This document shows positions 17,167 to 25,548 of a stretch of 64,000 nt of DNA, piece by piece. The stretch lies in contig NZ_CP022998.1 in assembly GCF_002277895.1 (NCBI RefSeq), forward strand, positions 3,577,501 through 3,641,500, read 5' to 3'. Positions within the stretch are counted from its first letter, which is position 1, and every line of letters starts with the position of its first letter. The notes under the pieces were generated by a model, which worked only from the letters and a program-made list of their open reading frames with translations, was not told where the DNA came from and did not search any database. Origin of the DNA: Rhizobium sp. 11515TR. Lineage in GTDB: Bacteria; Pseudomonadota; Alphaproteobacteria; Rhizobiales; Rhizobiaceae. Made by a program: the position numbers and the translations under genes.

Positions 17167-18969
17167 TTGTCAGAGACTGGCCAGGCTGAGGAAAAGAAAA
17201 ACCGTTCGATCCGTCCTCTCGGACGACTGGCGCCATACCTCAGGCGATATCGGGGTATGGCGGCAGGCGCGGTCATATCGCTCGTCATCGCTGCCGTTAC
17301 CTCGCTCGCCTTGCCGGTCGCTGTCCGCCGCATGATCGATCACGGCTTCGATCAGGCCGACCGTGGACTGATCGACAGCTATTTCATTGCGATCCTGGGC
17401 ATGGCCCTGGTGCTCGCCGCGGCGAGCGCGCTGCGTTATTATTTCGTCATCTCCATCGGCGAGCGTATCGTCTCCGACATGCGCCGCGAAGTCTTCGATC
17501 ACGTCACGCGGCTGTCGCCCTCTTTCTTCGACGTCAATCAATCCGGCGAGATCGTCTCGCGGCTGACGGCTGACACGACTCAGATCAAGTCCGCGGTCGG
17601 CGCCACCGCCTCCGTCGCGCTGCGCAACCTCATCCTCTGTCTCGGCGCCGTGATCATGATGATCGTTACCAGTCCGAAGCTGTCGAGCATCGTGCTGATC
17701 GCGATCCCGATCATCGTCCTGCCGCTGGTCAGTTTCGGCCGATCCGTACGCAAGCGCTCGCGAGCCGCGCAAGAAACACTGGCGCAGGCGTCGGCCTATG
17801 CCAACGAGACCATCGCGGCCAACCGCACCATTCAGGCCTATAATAGCGAGGACGCCGCGACACAGCGCTATGGCAGCGCCGTCGAGGATGCCTATCAGGC
17901 GGCACGCGCCGCGATCAAATCCCGCTCGCTGCTGACGGGCTTTGCGATTGCTATGGTCTTCGGCAGCATCGTCGCGGTTCTCTGGGTCGGTGCGCAAAAT
18001 GTTCTCGCCGGCACGATGTCTGCCGGCACGCTCGGCCAGTTCCTCCTCTATTCGGTCATCGCCGGCTCTTCGCTGGGCTCGCTGTCGGAAGTCTGGGGCG
18101 AGCTGTCACAGGCTGCGGGTGCTGCCGATCGCCTGGGCGAGCTGCTTGCTGAAGTGTCCCCTATCGCCGCCCCCGCCAATCCCCTGCCCTTGCCGCAGCC
18201 GCCGCAGGGCCGCGTGGAATTTTCCGACGTCCACTTCTCCTACCCGTCACGGCCGAATAGATCGGCGCTGCATGGGCTCTCCTTCTCCGTGAAGCCGGGG
18301 GAGACGGTCGCGATCGTCGGGGCGTCCGGTGCCGGCAAGAGCACCATCTTTTCGCTGCTGCTGCGCTTCTACGATCCGCAAAAAGGCCGCGTTGCCCTGG
18401 ATGGTGTCGATGCACGCGACGTGCTGCCGGATGCACTGCGCGAACGCATCGCCATCGTTCCTCAGGACACCACCGTCTTTGCCGCCTCCATCCATGACAA
18501 CATCGCCTTCGGCCGGCCGGGTGCCTCGCGCGACGAAGTGCTCGCCGCCGCGATCGCCGCGCAGGCGGACGAATTCATTTCGCGCCTCGAAATGGGCTAT
18601 GATACGCAGGTCGGCGAGCGCGGTGTCACCCTTTCAGGCGGCCAGCGCCAGCGCGTCGCCATTGCCCGCGCCATCCTGAAGAATGCGCCAATCCTGCTGC
18701 TCGATGAAGCGACCTCCGCTCTCGATGCCGAGAGCGAGACGCTCGTTCAGAAGGCGCTGGAGGGCTTGATGGAGGCACGCACGACCCTGGTCATCGCCCA
18801 TCGCCTGGCGACCGTGCTCAAGGCCGACCGCATTCTGGTGCTGGACCAGGGCCGCATTGTCGAGGAAGGCACCCATCAGAGCCTGATCCGCCACGGCGGT
18901 ATTTATGCGAAGCTCGCGCGCCTGCAATTCGATGCCGGCATCGAAGAACATATGCTCATCGCGAAATAG
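17167..18969 (+). CDS. ABC exporter, fused permease and ATPase (MsbA-like)
   Basis: A 600-residue half-transporter. Residues 35-320 form six membrane helices of the type I exporter domain; the C-terminal ATPase has Walker A GASGAGKST (Lys391), signature LSGGQRQR, Walker B ILLLDEATSALD and the switch His in VIAHRLATV. It would act as a homodimer in the inner membrane, exporting a lipid or other hydrophobic substrate; the sequence does not say which. Start is uncertain: TTG 17167 has GGAG seven bases upstream, while ATG 17149 and GTG 17089 are in frame without good sites. Confidence 0.88.
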   Translation: MSETGQAEEKKNRSIRPLGRLAPYLRRYRGMAAGAVISLVIAAVTSLALPVAVRRMIDHGFDQADRGLIDSYFIAILGMALVLAAASALRYYFVISIGERIVSDMRREVFDHVTRLSPSFFDVNQSGEIVSRLTADTTQIKSAVGATASVALRNLILCLGAVIMMIVTSPKLSSIVLIAIPIIVLPLVSFGRSVRKRSRAAQETLAQASAYANETIAANRTIQAYNSEDAATQRYGSAVEDAYQAARAAIKSRSLLTGFAIAMVFGSIVAVLWVGAQNVLAGTMSAGTLGQFLLYSVIAGSSLGSLSEVWGELSQAAGAADRLGELLAEVSPIAAPANPLPLPQPPQGRVEFSDVHFSYPSRPNRSALHGLSFSVKPGETVAIVGASGAGKSTIFSLLLRFYDPQKGRVALDGVDARDVLPDALRERIAIVPQDTTVFAASIHDNIAFGRPGASRDEVLAAAIAAQADEFISRLEMGYDTQVGERGVTLSGGQRQRVAIARAILKNAPILLLDEATSALDAESETLVQKALEGLMEARTTLVIAHRLATVLKADRILVLDQGRIVEEGTHQSLIRHGGIYAKLARLQFDAGIEEHMLIAK

Positions 18970-19077
18970 CGATAACCGGGCAAGTCGCGTCAAATACAAC
19001 CTTGTGGAAATAGTTTTAAAGTTGAGCTAGATTTTCGGCGTTATCCCGCGCTGACGCGATTCTAGGAGACGAGAACC

Positions 19078-19266
19078 ATGTATAAATTTGAAGTCTACAA
19101 GGACAAGGCTGGCGAGTTTCGCTTTCGCTTCAAGGCCTCGAACGGCGAAACCATGTTCGGTTCGGAAGGCTATAAGGCGAAGGCCTCGGCCCTGCATGCC
19201 ATCGAATCGATCAAGGCTCACGTCGGCGGCGCCGTCATCGACGACCAGACGACCGCAACCGCATAA
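19078..19266 (+). CDS. YegP-like DUF1508 protein
   Basis: A 62-residue single-repeat DUF1508 protein: YKFEVYKDKAGEFRFRFKA, SNGETMFGSEGY and SALHAIESIKAH are the family's strand and helix segments. E. coli YegP has two such repeats; this one has one. A TAGGAGACGAG site precedes ATG 19078. Function is unknown; related genes are often stress-induced. It has its own terminator. Confidence 0.9.
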   Translation: MYKFEVYKDKAGEFRFRFKASNGETMFGSEGYKAKASALHAIESIKAHVGGAVIDDQTTATA

Positions 19267-19298
19267 TTCTCGCGTCACGCACTCGCTGCAAAGCCATT

Positions 19299-19342
19299 AA
19301 CGGCCGGCTGCCCTCCAGGCATGCTGGCCGTTTTGATTTTTT
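19299..19342 (+). terminator. Rho-independent terminator of the DUF1508 gene
   Basis: AACGGCC (19299-19305) pairs with GGCCGTT (19326-19332), with further inner GC pairs, followed by TTTTGATTTTTT. Confidence 0.85.
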
Positions 19343-19374
19343 GGCCACGAATTTCAAAAAAATCTTTCCGCGAG

Positions 19375-19380
19375 TGTCGA
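19375..19380 (+). promoter_or_regulatory. Candidate ECF42 -35 element
   Basis: TGTCGA lies 135 bases before the DGPF gene, which precedes an ECF42-type sigma factor. TGTCGA is, as I recall, the -35 sequence reported for ECF42 promoters. A good -10 (CGAC or CGTC) is not present at the expected spacing; CGGC at 19396 is the nearest. Confidence 0.35.
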
Positions 19381-19515
19381 ATTCGCGCGGGCTCACGGCT
19401 CATTATATCGAAGCGGCAGGAAGCCGTTTTGCCAGCGGTGTTGTATATTCCGGCATTCAGCTTTGCAGGCGACGCCGTCCGGCCATCGTCAAACTGCAAA
19501 TGGGAGATCTGTCTC

Positions 19516-19854
19516 ATGCAATATGCTTTGATCATCCGTGAATCAGTCGAGGATTTTGGGCGTCGTGCCGATCCGACCTATAAGAACGGCTGGATCGCCT
19601 ACACGCAGGCACTGATCCAGGCCGGCATCATGACCGGAGGCGCGGGATTGACGGCGCCAGAGACAGCAACAGTGGTCCGTCGCCAGGGCGAGGACCATGA
19701 GGTAAAGGACGGTCCCTTCCCTGACGGTAAGGAGCAGCTTGGCGGCTTCTACCTGATCGATGTGCCGGATCTTGATGCCGCGCTGGAATGGGCGCTGCGC
19801 GTACCGATCTCCCAGCAAGGTTCGGTCGAGATACGGCCGCGATTGCAGATGTAG
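19516..19854 (+). CDS. DGPF/YCII-domain protein of an ECF42 module
   Basis: A 112-residue YCII-related protein. It starts MQYALIIRESVEDF and carries KDGPFPDGKEQLGGFYLIDVPD, the DGPF motif that defines proteins encoded next to ECF42 sigma factors. The fold is a ferredoxin-like dimeric alpha/beta barrel; no enzyme activity is established. ATG 19516 follows a GGGAGATC site; the longer open frame back to 19321 crosses the terminator region. The sigma factor begins five bases after its stop, so the two form one operon. Confidence 0.88.
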   Translation: MQYALIIRESVEDFGRRADPTYKNGWIAYTQALIQAGIMTGGAGLTAPETATVVRRQGEDHEVKDGPFPDGKEQLGGFYLIDVPDLDAALEWALRVPISQQGSVEIRPRLQM

Positions 19855-19859
19855 CCATT

Positions 19860-21107
19860 ATGGAGTTGGATGCCGGACGCGCCGCCGAGCAAACGGCGCG
19901 TCAATCCTACGGCAAGCTGATCGCCTTTCTCGCCGCACGCTTCCGCGATGTGCCGGCGGCCGAGGATGCTTTATCGGATGCGATCGCGGCAGCGCTGAGT
20001 ACCTGGCCGGAACGCGGCATCCCCGATAATCCGGAAGCCTGGCTGCTGGTTGCAGCCAAGCGTAACCTCCTTCGCCGTGTCAGGCACGAGAACGTCAGGG
20101 CCGGAGCGCGCGACAGGATCATGATGGCCTTCGAAGAAGCGGAGGAACGCATGAATGCCGACAATTCCACCTTTCCGGATGAGCGCTTGAAGCTCCTCTT
20201 CGTCTGCGCCCATCCGGCGTTGGATCGCTCGGCTCACGCCCCACTAATGCTGCAATCCGTGCTGGCGGTCGATGCCGCGACTATAGCCAAAGCCTTCCTC
20301 GTTTCGCCGCAAGCCATGAGTCAGCGGCTGGTGCGAGCGAAAATCAAGATCCGTGACGCACATATTCCCTTTATCGTTCCGGACCGGTCCGTGTTGCCGG
20401 ATCGATTGGAAAGCGTGCTCTCAGCGATATATGCCGCCTACGGCCTCGGCTGGGACGGCGTCGACGGAGAGATGGGCAAGCAACGATCCCTGGCGGATGA
20501 GGCCATCTGGCTCGGACGCACGTTGCTTGCGACCCTGCCCGAGGAACCGGAGGCGGCGGGCTTGTTGTCGCTGATGCTCTACAGCCAATCCCGTCGTGGA
20601 GCCCGGCGCGACGCGAATGGACGATATGTTCCTCTCGACCAACAGGACATGGCCCTCTGGGATGCCGAAATGATCCTGGAAGCCGACAATCTGCTGCGAA
20701 AGGCTGGCACATTCGGGCGTTTCGGTCCGTTCCAGTGCCAGGCCGCGGTCCAGTCCGTGCATGCCCACCGGCGACGTTCCGGTACGACCGGCTGGGCCGC
20801 TCTGGCCAAACTCTATGAAGCGCTTGTGATTATGAAGCCCACGGCCGGCGCGCGCGTCAGCCAGGCTGCGGTGACGGGCAAGGTGGAAGGTCCTGCTGCG
20901 GGTTTGGCTCTCCTTGACCGGATGACCGGGCGCGAAATCGTCAACTATCAGCCGTACTGGGCCGTGCGCGCTCATCTGCTGACCGAAGCGGGAGATGCGG
21001 AAAGCGCCTCCAATGCCTATCGGACCGCGATCGGCCTCAGCGACAGCGAAGCCGTGCGGCAATTCCTGCAAGCACGCCTCGATAGTATCGCATCGCCGGA
21101 GCGATGA
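19860..21107 (+). CDS. ECF42-type sigma factor with C-terminal extension (DUF6596)
   Basis: A 415-residue extracytoplasmic-function sigma factor. Sigma region 2 spans about 15-80 (AEDALSDAIAAAL, PEAWLLVAAKRNLLRR) and region 4 about 115-170 (LLFVCAHPALD, TIAKAFLVSPQAMSQRLVRAK). The remaining 240 residues are a helical TPR-like extension with EAAGLLSLMLYSQSRRGARR and NYQPYWAVRAHLLTEAGD, characteristic of the ECF42 group, where it replaces an anti-sigma factor as regulator. No anti-sigma gene is present. ATG 19860 is favoured as it clears the upstream stop. It ends four bases before a convergent gene. Confidence 0.88.
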   Translation: MELDAGRAAEQTARQSYGKLIAFLAARFRDVPAAEDALSDAIAAALSTWPERGIPDNPEAWLLVAAKRNLLRRVRHENVRAGARDRIMMAFEEAEERMNADNSTFPDERLKLLFVCAHPALDRSAHAPLMLQSVLAVDAATIAKAFLVSPQAMSQRLVRAKIKIRDAHIPFIVPDRSVLPDRLESVLSAIYAAYGLGWDGVDGEMGKQRSLADEAIWLGRTLLATLPEEPEAAGLLSLMLYSQSRRGARRDANGRYVPLDQQDMALWDAEMILEADNLLRKAGTFGRFGPFQCQAAVQSVHAHRRRSGTTGWAALAKLYEALVIMKPTAGARVSQAAVTGKVEGPAAGLALLDRMTGREIVNYQPYWAVRAHLLTEAGDAESASNAYRTAIGLSDSEAVRQFLQARLDSIASPER

Positions 21108-21111
21108 TCGC

Positions 21112-22143
21112 TTACTTCTCTGTTAGCTTCAGCTCGATGCGGCGGTTGGTGGCGCGGGCATCCGGCGTATCGCCCGGTGCGATCGGCTGGAATTCGCCAA
21201 AACCGGCGGCAACGAGCCTGTCGGCGGGGACGCCCTGCGAGATCAGGAACTTGACGACAGCGATGGCGCGCGCCGACGACAGCGCCCAGTTGTCCGGGTA
21301 ACGGCCATTGCCGGAAAGCGGCACATTGTCCGTATGGCCGTCGACGCGCAGCACCCAGTTGATTTCAGGCGGAATTTCCTTGGAAAGATCGATGAGAGCT
21401 GTGGCAAGCTTCGTCATCTCCGCCTGACCCGCCGGATTGAGATCGGCCGCACCGGACGGGAAGAGCACTTCAGACTGGAACACGAAGCGGTCACCGACGA
21501 TGCGGATATTATCGCGGTCGGAAAGAATTTCGCGCAAGCGGCCGAAGAAGTCGGAGCGATAGCGGTTCAGCTCCTGCACGCGCTGCGCTAGTGCCACATT
21601 CAGCCGTCGGCCGAGATCGGCGATCTTCACCTGCGATGACTGATCCTTGGCCTCGGAAGCCTGAAGGGCAGCTTCGATAGCGGCGATCTGGCTGCGCAGG
21701 GCGGCAATCTGCTGATTGAGGAGATCGACCTGGCTCATTGCGCGCGCGCTCACCTGCTTCTGCTCGTCAAGTTCCTGCGAAAGCGAGCCGGCCCGCTTTT
21801 CCGCAGCCTGGCTGCTGCCGGAGCCTGCAGCGAGCAAGGCCTGCAGCCGCGAGCGCTCAGTCTCCGCCGACGACAGCGACGCCTGCAGATTGGCGACGGC
21901 ATCTTCCAGATCCTGCTTGCCGCCCTTCTCCAGCGCCAGTTGCTGCACCAGATCGTTGATGCGGCTGTTGAGGCGATTGAGCACCTCGTCCCGCCCGGAA
22001 ATCTCACGGCTGAGGATGAACTGGCCAACGACGAATACCGTCAGCAGGAACATGATCGCCATTAACAGCGTGGACAGCGCATCGACAAAGCCTGGCCAGT
22101 AGTCGACACTTCTCTGGTGGCGTCGGTTGCGGGCGAGCGCCAT
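21112..22143 (-). CDS. MotB-like OmpA-domain protein
   Basis: A 343-residue inner-membrane protein with a periplasmic peptidoglycan-binding end. One membrane helix (about 18-42) contains Asp21 in GFVDALSTLLM, the position of the proton-carrying Asp of MotB. A long coiled coil (about 50-190, rich in Gln, Ala and Glu) follows, then an OmpA/MotB domain (about 220-343) with HTDNVPL, LSSARAIAVVKFL and ARATNRRIELKL. With its upstream MotA-like partner, three bases away, it should form a proton-driven stator-like complex. No flagellar genes are near, so the machine it powers is unknown. Confidence 0.82.
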   Translation of the reverse strand: MALARNRRHQRSVDYWPGFVDALSTLLMAIMFLLTVFVVGQFILSREISGRDEVLNRLNSRINDLVQQLALEKGGKQDLEDAVANLQASLSSAETERSRLQALLAAGSGSSQAAEKRAGSLSQELDEQKQVSARAMSQVDLLNQQIAALRSQIAAIEAALQASEAKDQSSQVKIADLGRRLNVALAQRVQELNRYRSDFFGRLREILSDRDNIRIVGDRFVFQSEVLFPSGAADLNPAGQAEMTKLATALIDLSKEIPPEINWVLRVDGHTDNVPLSGNGRYPDNWALSSARAIAVVKFLISQGVPADRLVAAGFGEFQPIAPGDTPDARATNRRIELKLTEK

Positions 22144-22146
22144 GGC

Positions 22147-23190
22147 TTACTTGCTCCCGGTCTTCTCGGTATGGCTGATCCGGTCCGCGAGACGGTCGAG
22201 CGTGCGGCGCATCGATTTCGCCTCTTCCTGCTGGGCCTCGATCCAGTCACGCAGCATCTGCTGCTCGTTGCGCATGTTCTTGACCAAGCCCTGAATGCCT
22301 TCGGCAAGGTTTGCCATGGCCGTCACAGAACGCTGGCCGCCGCCCTCCTCGGCGATCTTGCGCAGATAGTCCGATAGCGCCCGCACATCCTCCGAAGAGG
22401 CGCCGGTCGCGCCTTCGATGACCGGGGCGATGTCGGAGCCGACGTCGGTGACGGAAGAAAGCCAATTTTCAAGTTCGGTATAGAAGCGGTTCTGCGCACG
22501 GCCGGCCTGCAGGTCGAGGAAGCCGAGGATCAGCGAGCCGGAAAGGCCGAGCAGCGAGGAGGAGAAGGCCGTGCCCATACCCACGAGCGGGCCGGAAAGA
22601 CCTGATTTCAGGGCGCTCAGAATATCGCCGGTGTCGCCGGCGCCGGCATCGAGGCCTTGGATGACGTCGTTGATAGAGCCGATCGTGCCGATCAGACCCC
22701 AGAAAGTGCCGAGCAGACCGAGAAAGACGAGAAGGCCGATAAGATAGCGCGAGGTATCGCGCGATTCGTCGAGGCGGGTGGCAATCGAATCGAGGATCGA
22801 GCGCAGGGTCGCCGTGGAAAGCTGCATAGCACGGCGGTTGCCGAGCAGCGCCCGCATCGGTGCCAGCAGCCGCGGATTGCGGCCAACCTTGTCCGCATTG
22901 CCGACGGCACGGAAATGATTGAACCAGCGAACCTCCGGCCTCAGCATCAGCACATGATTGAAGACCAGGAGGATGCCGACGACCAAAACGCCGACGATCA
23001 GGCCATTGAGGCCGGGATTGTGCAGAAAGGCGACCTGCGCCTGGCGGAAAAGGATTGCCACGATGAAGCCGACGATGACCAGGAAAAGAACCATGGTCCA
23101 GAAGAAAGCCATCGGGCTTGAAAGCTTATAGGCGTAATTTCCCGATACGTTGTCGGTCGATCCGAGATCCGACAGATTCACATTTTCCAT
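22147..23190 (-). CDS. MotA/TolQ/ExbB-like proton channel protein
   Basis: A 347-residue protein with four predicted helices (about 28-48, 63-82, 150-170, 203-225) and a long cytoplasmic stretch between the second and third. The third and fourth helices with GLLGTFWGLIGTI and PLVGMGTAFSSSLLGLSGS are the MotA/TolQ/ExbB signature. I prefer ATG 23190, with GGAG six bases upstream, over GTG 23205. It is followed at once by the MotB-like gene. An acidic-free soluble tail (about 245-347) ends in RISHTEKTGSK. I expect a 5:2 stator with its partner; a motor role is inference. Confidence 0.82.
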   Translation of the reverse strand: MENVNLSDLGSTDNVSGNYAYKLSSPMAFFWTMVLFLVIVGFIVAILFRQAQVAFLHNPGLNGLIVGVLVVGILLVFNHVLMLRPEVRWFNHFRAVGNADKVGRNPRLLAPMRALLGNRRAMQLSTATLRSILDSIATRLDESRDTSRYLIGLLVFLGLLGTFWGLIGTIGSINDVIQGLDAGAGDTGDILSALKSGLSGPLVGMGTAFSSSLLGLSGSLILGFLDLQAGRAQNRFYTELENWLSSVTDVGSDIAPVIEGATGASSEDVRALSDYLRKIAEEGGGQRSVTAMANLAEGIQGLVKNMRNEQQMLRDWIEAQQEEAKSMRRTLDRLADRISHTEKTGSK

Positions 23191-23264
23191 CACACGCTCC
23201 GACACCGCATCTTCCGCAGGCGGAGACTAGAGCAACATTGTGCCGAATTGAAGAGACGGAAAGC

Positions 23265-23297
23265 ACAAAACAGTCCGTTGGCAACAGGCTGTTTTGT
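23265..23297 (-). terminator. Possible terminator downstream of the inositol phosphatase gene
   Basis: ACAAAACAG (23265-23273) pairs with CTGTTTTGT (23289-23297); the inner GTTG/CAAC pairs too. There is no separate T run, so the call is tentative. Confidence 0.4.
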
Positions 23298-23325
23298 CAT
23301 TCGAAAAAGCGAATGGGGGAATGGC

Positions 23326-24126
23326 TTACTTCGTCGGGATCGGTCGCTTAACTACTTCGGCGAGTGCTTTCTGGATATGCTCGTTGCCGCAGATGATCGA
23401 ACTGGTGCCGAGCATGTCGGTGCCGCCCTGGAAATCCGAGACGAAACCGCCGGCTTCGCGGATCAGCAGAATGCCGGCTGCGATATCCCAGGGAGACAGC
23501 CCGGTTTCCCAGAAACCGTCGAAGCGGCCGGCAGCGACATAGGCAAGATCGAGCGATGCGGAACCGAGACGGCGCACACCGGCAACCTCGCCCATGACAT
23601 GACGCAGCTCGACGAGGAACTTGCCGTGATTGCCGCGGCCGAGATGCGGAACGCCGCAGCCGATGACGCTATCCGACAGCACGCGGCGCGAGGCGACGCG
23701 CAGGCGGCGATCGTTGAGGAAAGCGCCGCCGCCGCGTTCGGTCGTATAGAGTTCGTCCGTCGCCGGATTGAAGATGACTCCGGCGACGATCTCGTCGTTG
23801 CGCTCGAGCGCGATCGAAACGGCGAACATCGGAATGCCGTGCAGGAAGTTGGTGGTGCCGTCGAGCGGATCGACGATCCAGCGATGGGCGCCATCCGTGC
23901 CCTTGACCTCTTCGCTTTCCTCGCCGAGAAAACCATACGTGGGACGAGCCTTCATCAGCTCGTCGCGGACGATCTTCTGCGCCTTCAGATCCGCCTGGCT
24001 GACGAAATCGCCCGGTCCCTTCACCGAAACCTGCAGGTTCTGCACTTCGCCGAAATCGCGGCTGAGCGACTTGCCTGCCTTGAGGGCAGCCTGAACCATG
24101 ACATTGAGAAGAGCAGAACGGGCCAT
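23326..24126 (-). CDS. suhB: Inositol monophosphatase family protein (SuhB-like)
   Basis: A 266-residue Mg2+- and Li+-type phosphatase. The metal site is complete: GEESEE (68-73), DPLDGTTNF (86-94) and WDIAAGILLIREAGG near the C terminus. Members hydrolyse inositol phosphates or related compounds, and SuhB also joins ribosomal antitermination complexes in E. coli; which applies here cannot be told. The start at 24126 follows an AAGGAAA site and gives MARSALLNVM; the open frame to 24273 adds unrelated residues. It lies upstream of the MotA/B pair in the same direction. Confidence 0.9.
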   Translation of the reverse strand: MARSALLNVMVQAALKAGKSLSRDFGEVQNLQVSVKGPGDFVSQADLKAQKIVRDELMKARPTYGFLGEESEEVKGTDGAHRWIVDPLDGTTNFLHGIPMFAVSIALERNDEIVAGVIFNPATDELYTTERGGGAFLNDRRLRVASRRVLSDSVIGCGVPHLGRGNHGKFLVELRHVMGEVAGVRRLGSASLDLAYVAAGRFDGFWETGLSPWDIAAGILLIREAGGFVSDFQGGTDMLGTSSIICGNEHIQKALAEVVKRPIPTK

Positions 24127-24318
24127 CGGGTTTCCTTGGATAATGCAGAAAGCGCTGACCGGGCCCGAAAGCAGGCCCCGACGGAGCGGGAGCGTCAGCG
24201 GAAATAAAAGATTGGCGGCCTCAAGACCATAAAATCGCGGGAATTTCAAGTGGTGAGGCCACGGCAGACGCAAACTGACCTCAGATCAGCTCCGCCAGGG
24301 CTCGATCCGGCATCTTTA

Positions 24319-25539
24319 TTATCGCGCGCGCCGATACTTGTTGGCTGCATCGATGGCCGCCTTCTGCTGATAGTCCTCGATCCCTTGATAGAAATCCTCG
24401 AGCTCGGGGTCTTTCAGGCCGGCACGGCGGGAAATGACATACCAGGTGGCGGCAGCCACCGGATCCTGCTTCGTGCCGATGGCGTTGATATAGAGATGTG
24501 CCAGCTTGTTTTGCGCAACGACGTTGCCGCGATAGGCTGCAACCCGCATCCAGTTGAAGCCGTTCTCGAGATCCTGTGCGCCGCCGGTGCCGTTGATCAG
24601 CCAGATGCCCATATCGAGCTGGGCGGTATCGAAGCCTGCATTGGCGGCACGCGACAGCCACTCCCGTGCACGCGCTTTCTTTTCCGGCGGCAGATCGGGA
24701 AGGTTGAGATAGAGTTGCGACACGGCATATTGCGCGTCGGCGATGCCCTGCTCGGCGGATTTCTCATAATAGGGAAGCGCCATCTGCAGGCCCTTGGGGC
24801 CTGGATTTTCGGCCGTCAGCATCTGGGCTACGTTGAATTCCGCCGAAGGTTGACCTGCATCGGCCGCCTTCTTCATCCAGTCGTCGGCCTTCTTCTGATC
24901 GCGGGGCACATCGCGCCCTTCCATCAGGATCAGCGCGTATTTGAACATCGCCGTGGGATCGCCGCCCTCGGCCGCCTTGCTGTACCAGAAGGCGGCGTCC
25001 TTTGTGTCGCGTTTAACGCCCAGGCCCTGTGCCATCAGCTCAGCGATCAAGGTCTGTGCGGCCGGATCGCCAAGCTGCGCCCGCGGCAATGCTTTTTGGA
25101 AGGCGGTCAGATAATAGCCGCGCTGGAAGGCACCATAAGCATCGTCCACCTTGCCGGTGAAAGGCTTTTCCGGCGGCAGGTCGGGCAAGTTTGCCCCCAT
25201 GCGCTCGAAAACCCCGACACCCTGGGATGGCTTGATGTCGCTGTCAGCTTTCGGCTCCGCGCCCGGCTGGATCTTTTCGGTCTTGAAGGTGCCAGCATCG
25301 GCGCCCAGAGGCCGCGTCATGACATTGTCGTTGTGCTGCGGTGCAGCCGGCACGGTTGTGTCGTCGTCGGATTGTGCATTGTCATCGGGACGTGCACCCT
25401 TCTCCGCCGGCTGCGAAACACCGGGCAGCGACGTATCACTGTTGCCTGACTGCGCTGCGGCCAGCAACGGAAATGCCGCGAGCCCGGCTGCAAGCACGGC
25501 AAGGAAGGATCGATGGCGGAATCGAGGCGCTGACGACAT
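24319..25539 (-). CDS. Secreted Sel1-repeat protein
   Basis: A 406-residue periplasmic protein. A basic N terminus and hydrophobic helix (SFLAVLAAGLAAFPLLAAAQ) form a signal peptide. After a disordered, Asp/Thr/Pro-rich stretch (about 35-95), at least six Sel1 repeats run from about 125 to 385, with units such as AAEGGDPTAMFKYALILMEG and AADAGQPSAEFNVAQML. Sel1 proteins act as scaffolds in envelope signalling. It starts ten bases after the ThiE-like gene and belongs to the same operon. Partner proteins are not evident. Confidence 0.85.
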   Translation of the reverse strand: MSSAPRFRHRSFLAVLAAGLAAFPLLAAAQSGNSDTSLPGVSQPAEKGARPDDNAQSDDDTTVPAAPQHNDNVMTRPLGADAGTFKTEKIQPGAEPKADSDIKPSQGVGVFERMGANLPDLPPEKPFTGKVDDAYGAFQRGYYLTAFQKALPRAQLGDPAAQTLIAELMAQGLGVKRDTKDAAFWYSKAAEGGDPTAMFKYALILMEGRDVPRDQKKADDWMKKAADAGQPSAEFNVAQMLTAENPGPKGLQMALPYYEKSAEQGIADAQYAVSQLYLNLPDLPPEKKARAREWLSRAANAGFDTAQLDMGIWLINGTGGAQDLENGFNWMRVAAYRGNVVAQNKLAHLYINAIGTKQDPVAAATWYVISRRAGLKDPELEDFYQGIEDYQQKAAIDAANKYRRAR

Positions 25540-25548
25540 GAATCGCTA

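Noticed and set aside
21112..23190. Zorya phage-defence system (ZorA/ZorB)
   Set aside because: ZorC/ZorD or ZorE partners are absent and the neighbours are housekeeping genes, so a general stator-like pair is more likely.
23248..24207. 319-codon forward ORF opposite suhB
   Set aside because: Antisense shadow; suhB has a full set of metal-site motifs on the reverse strand.
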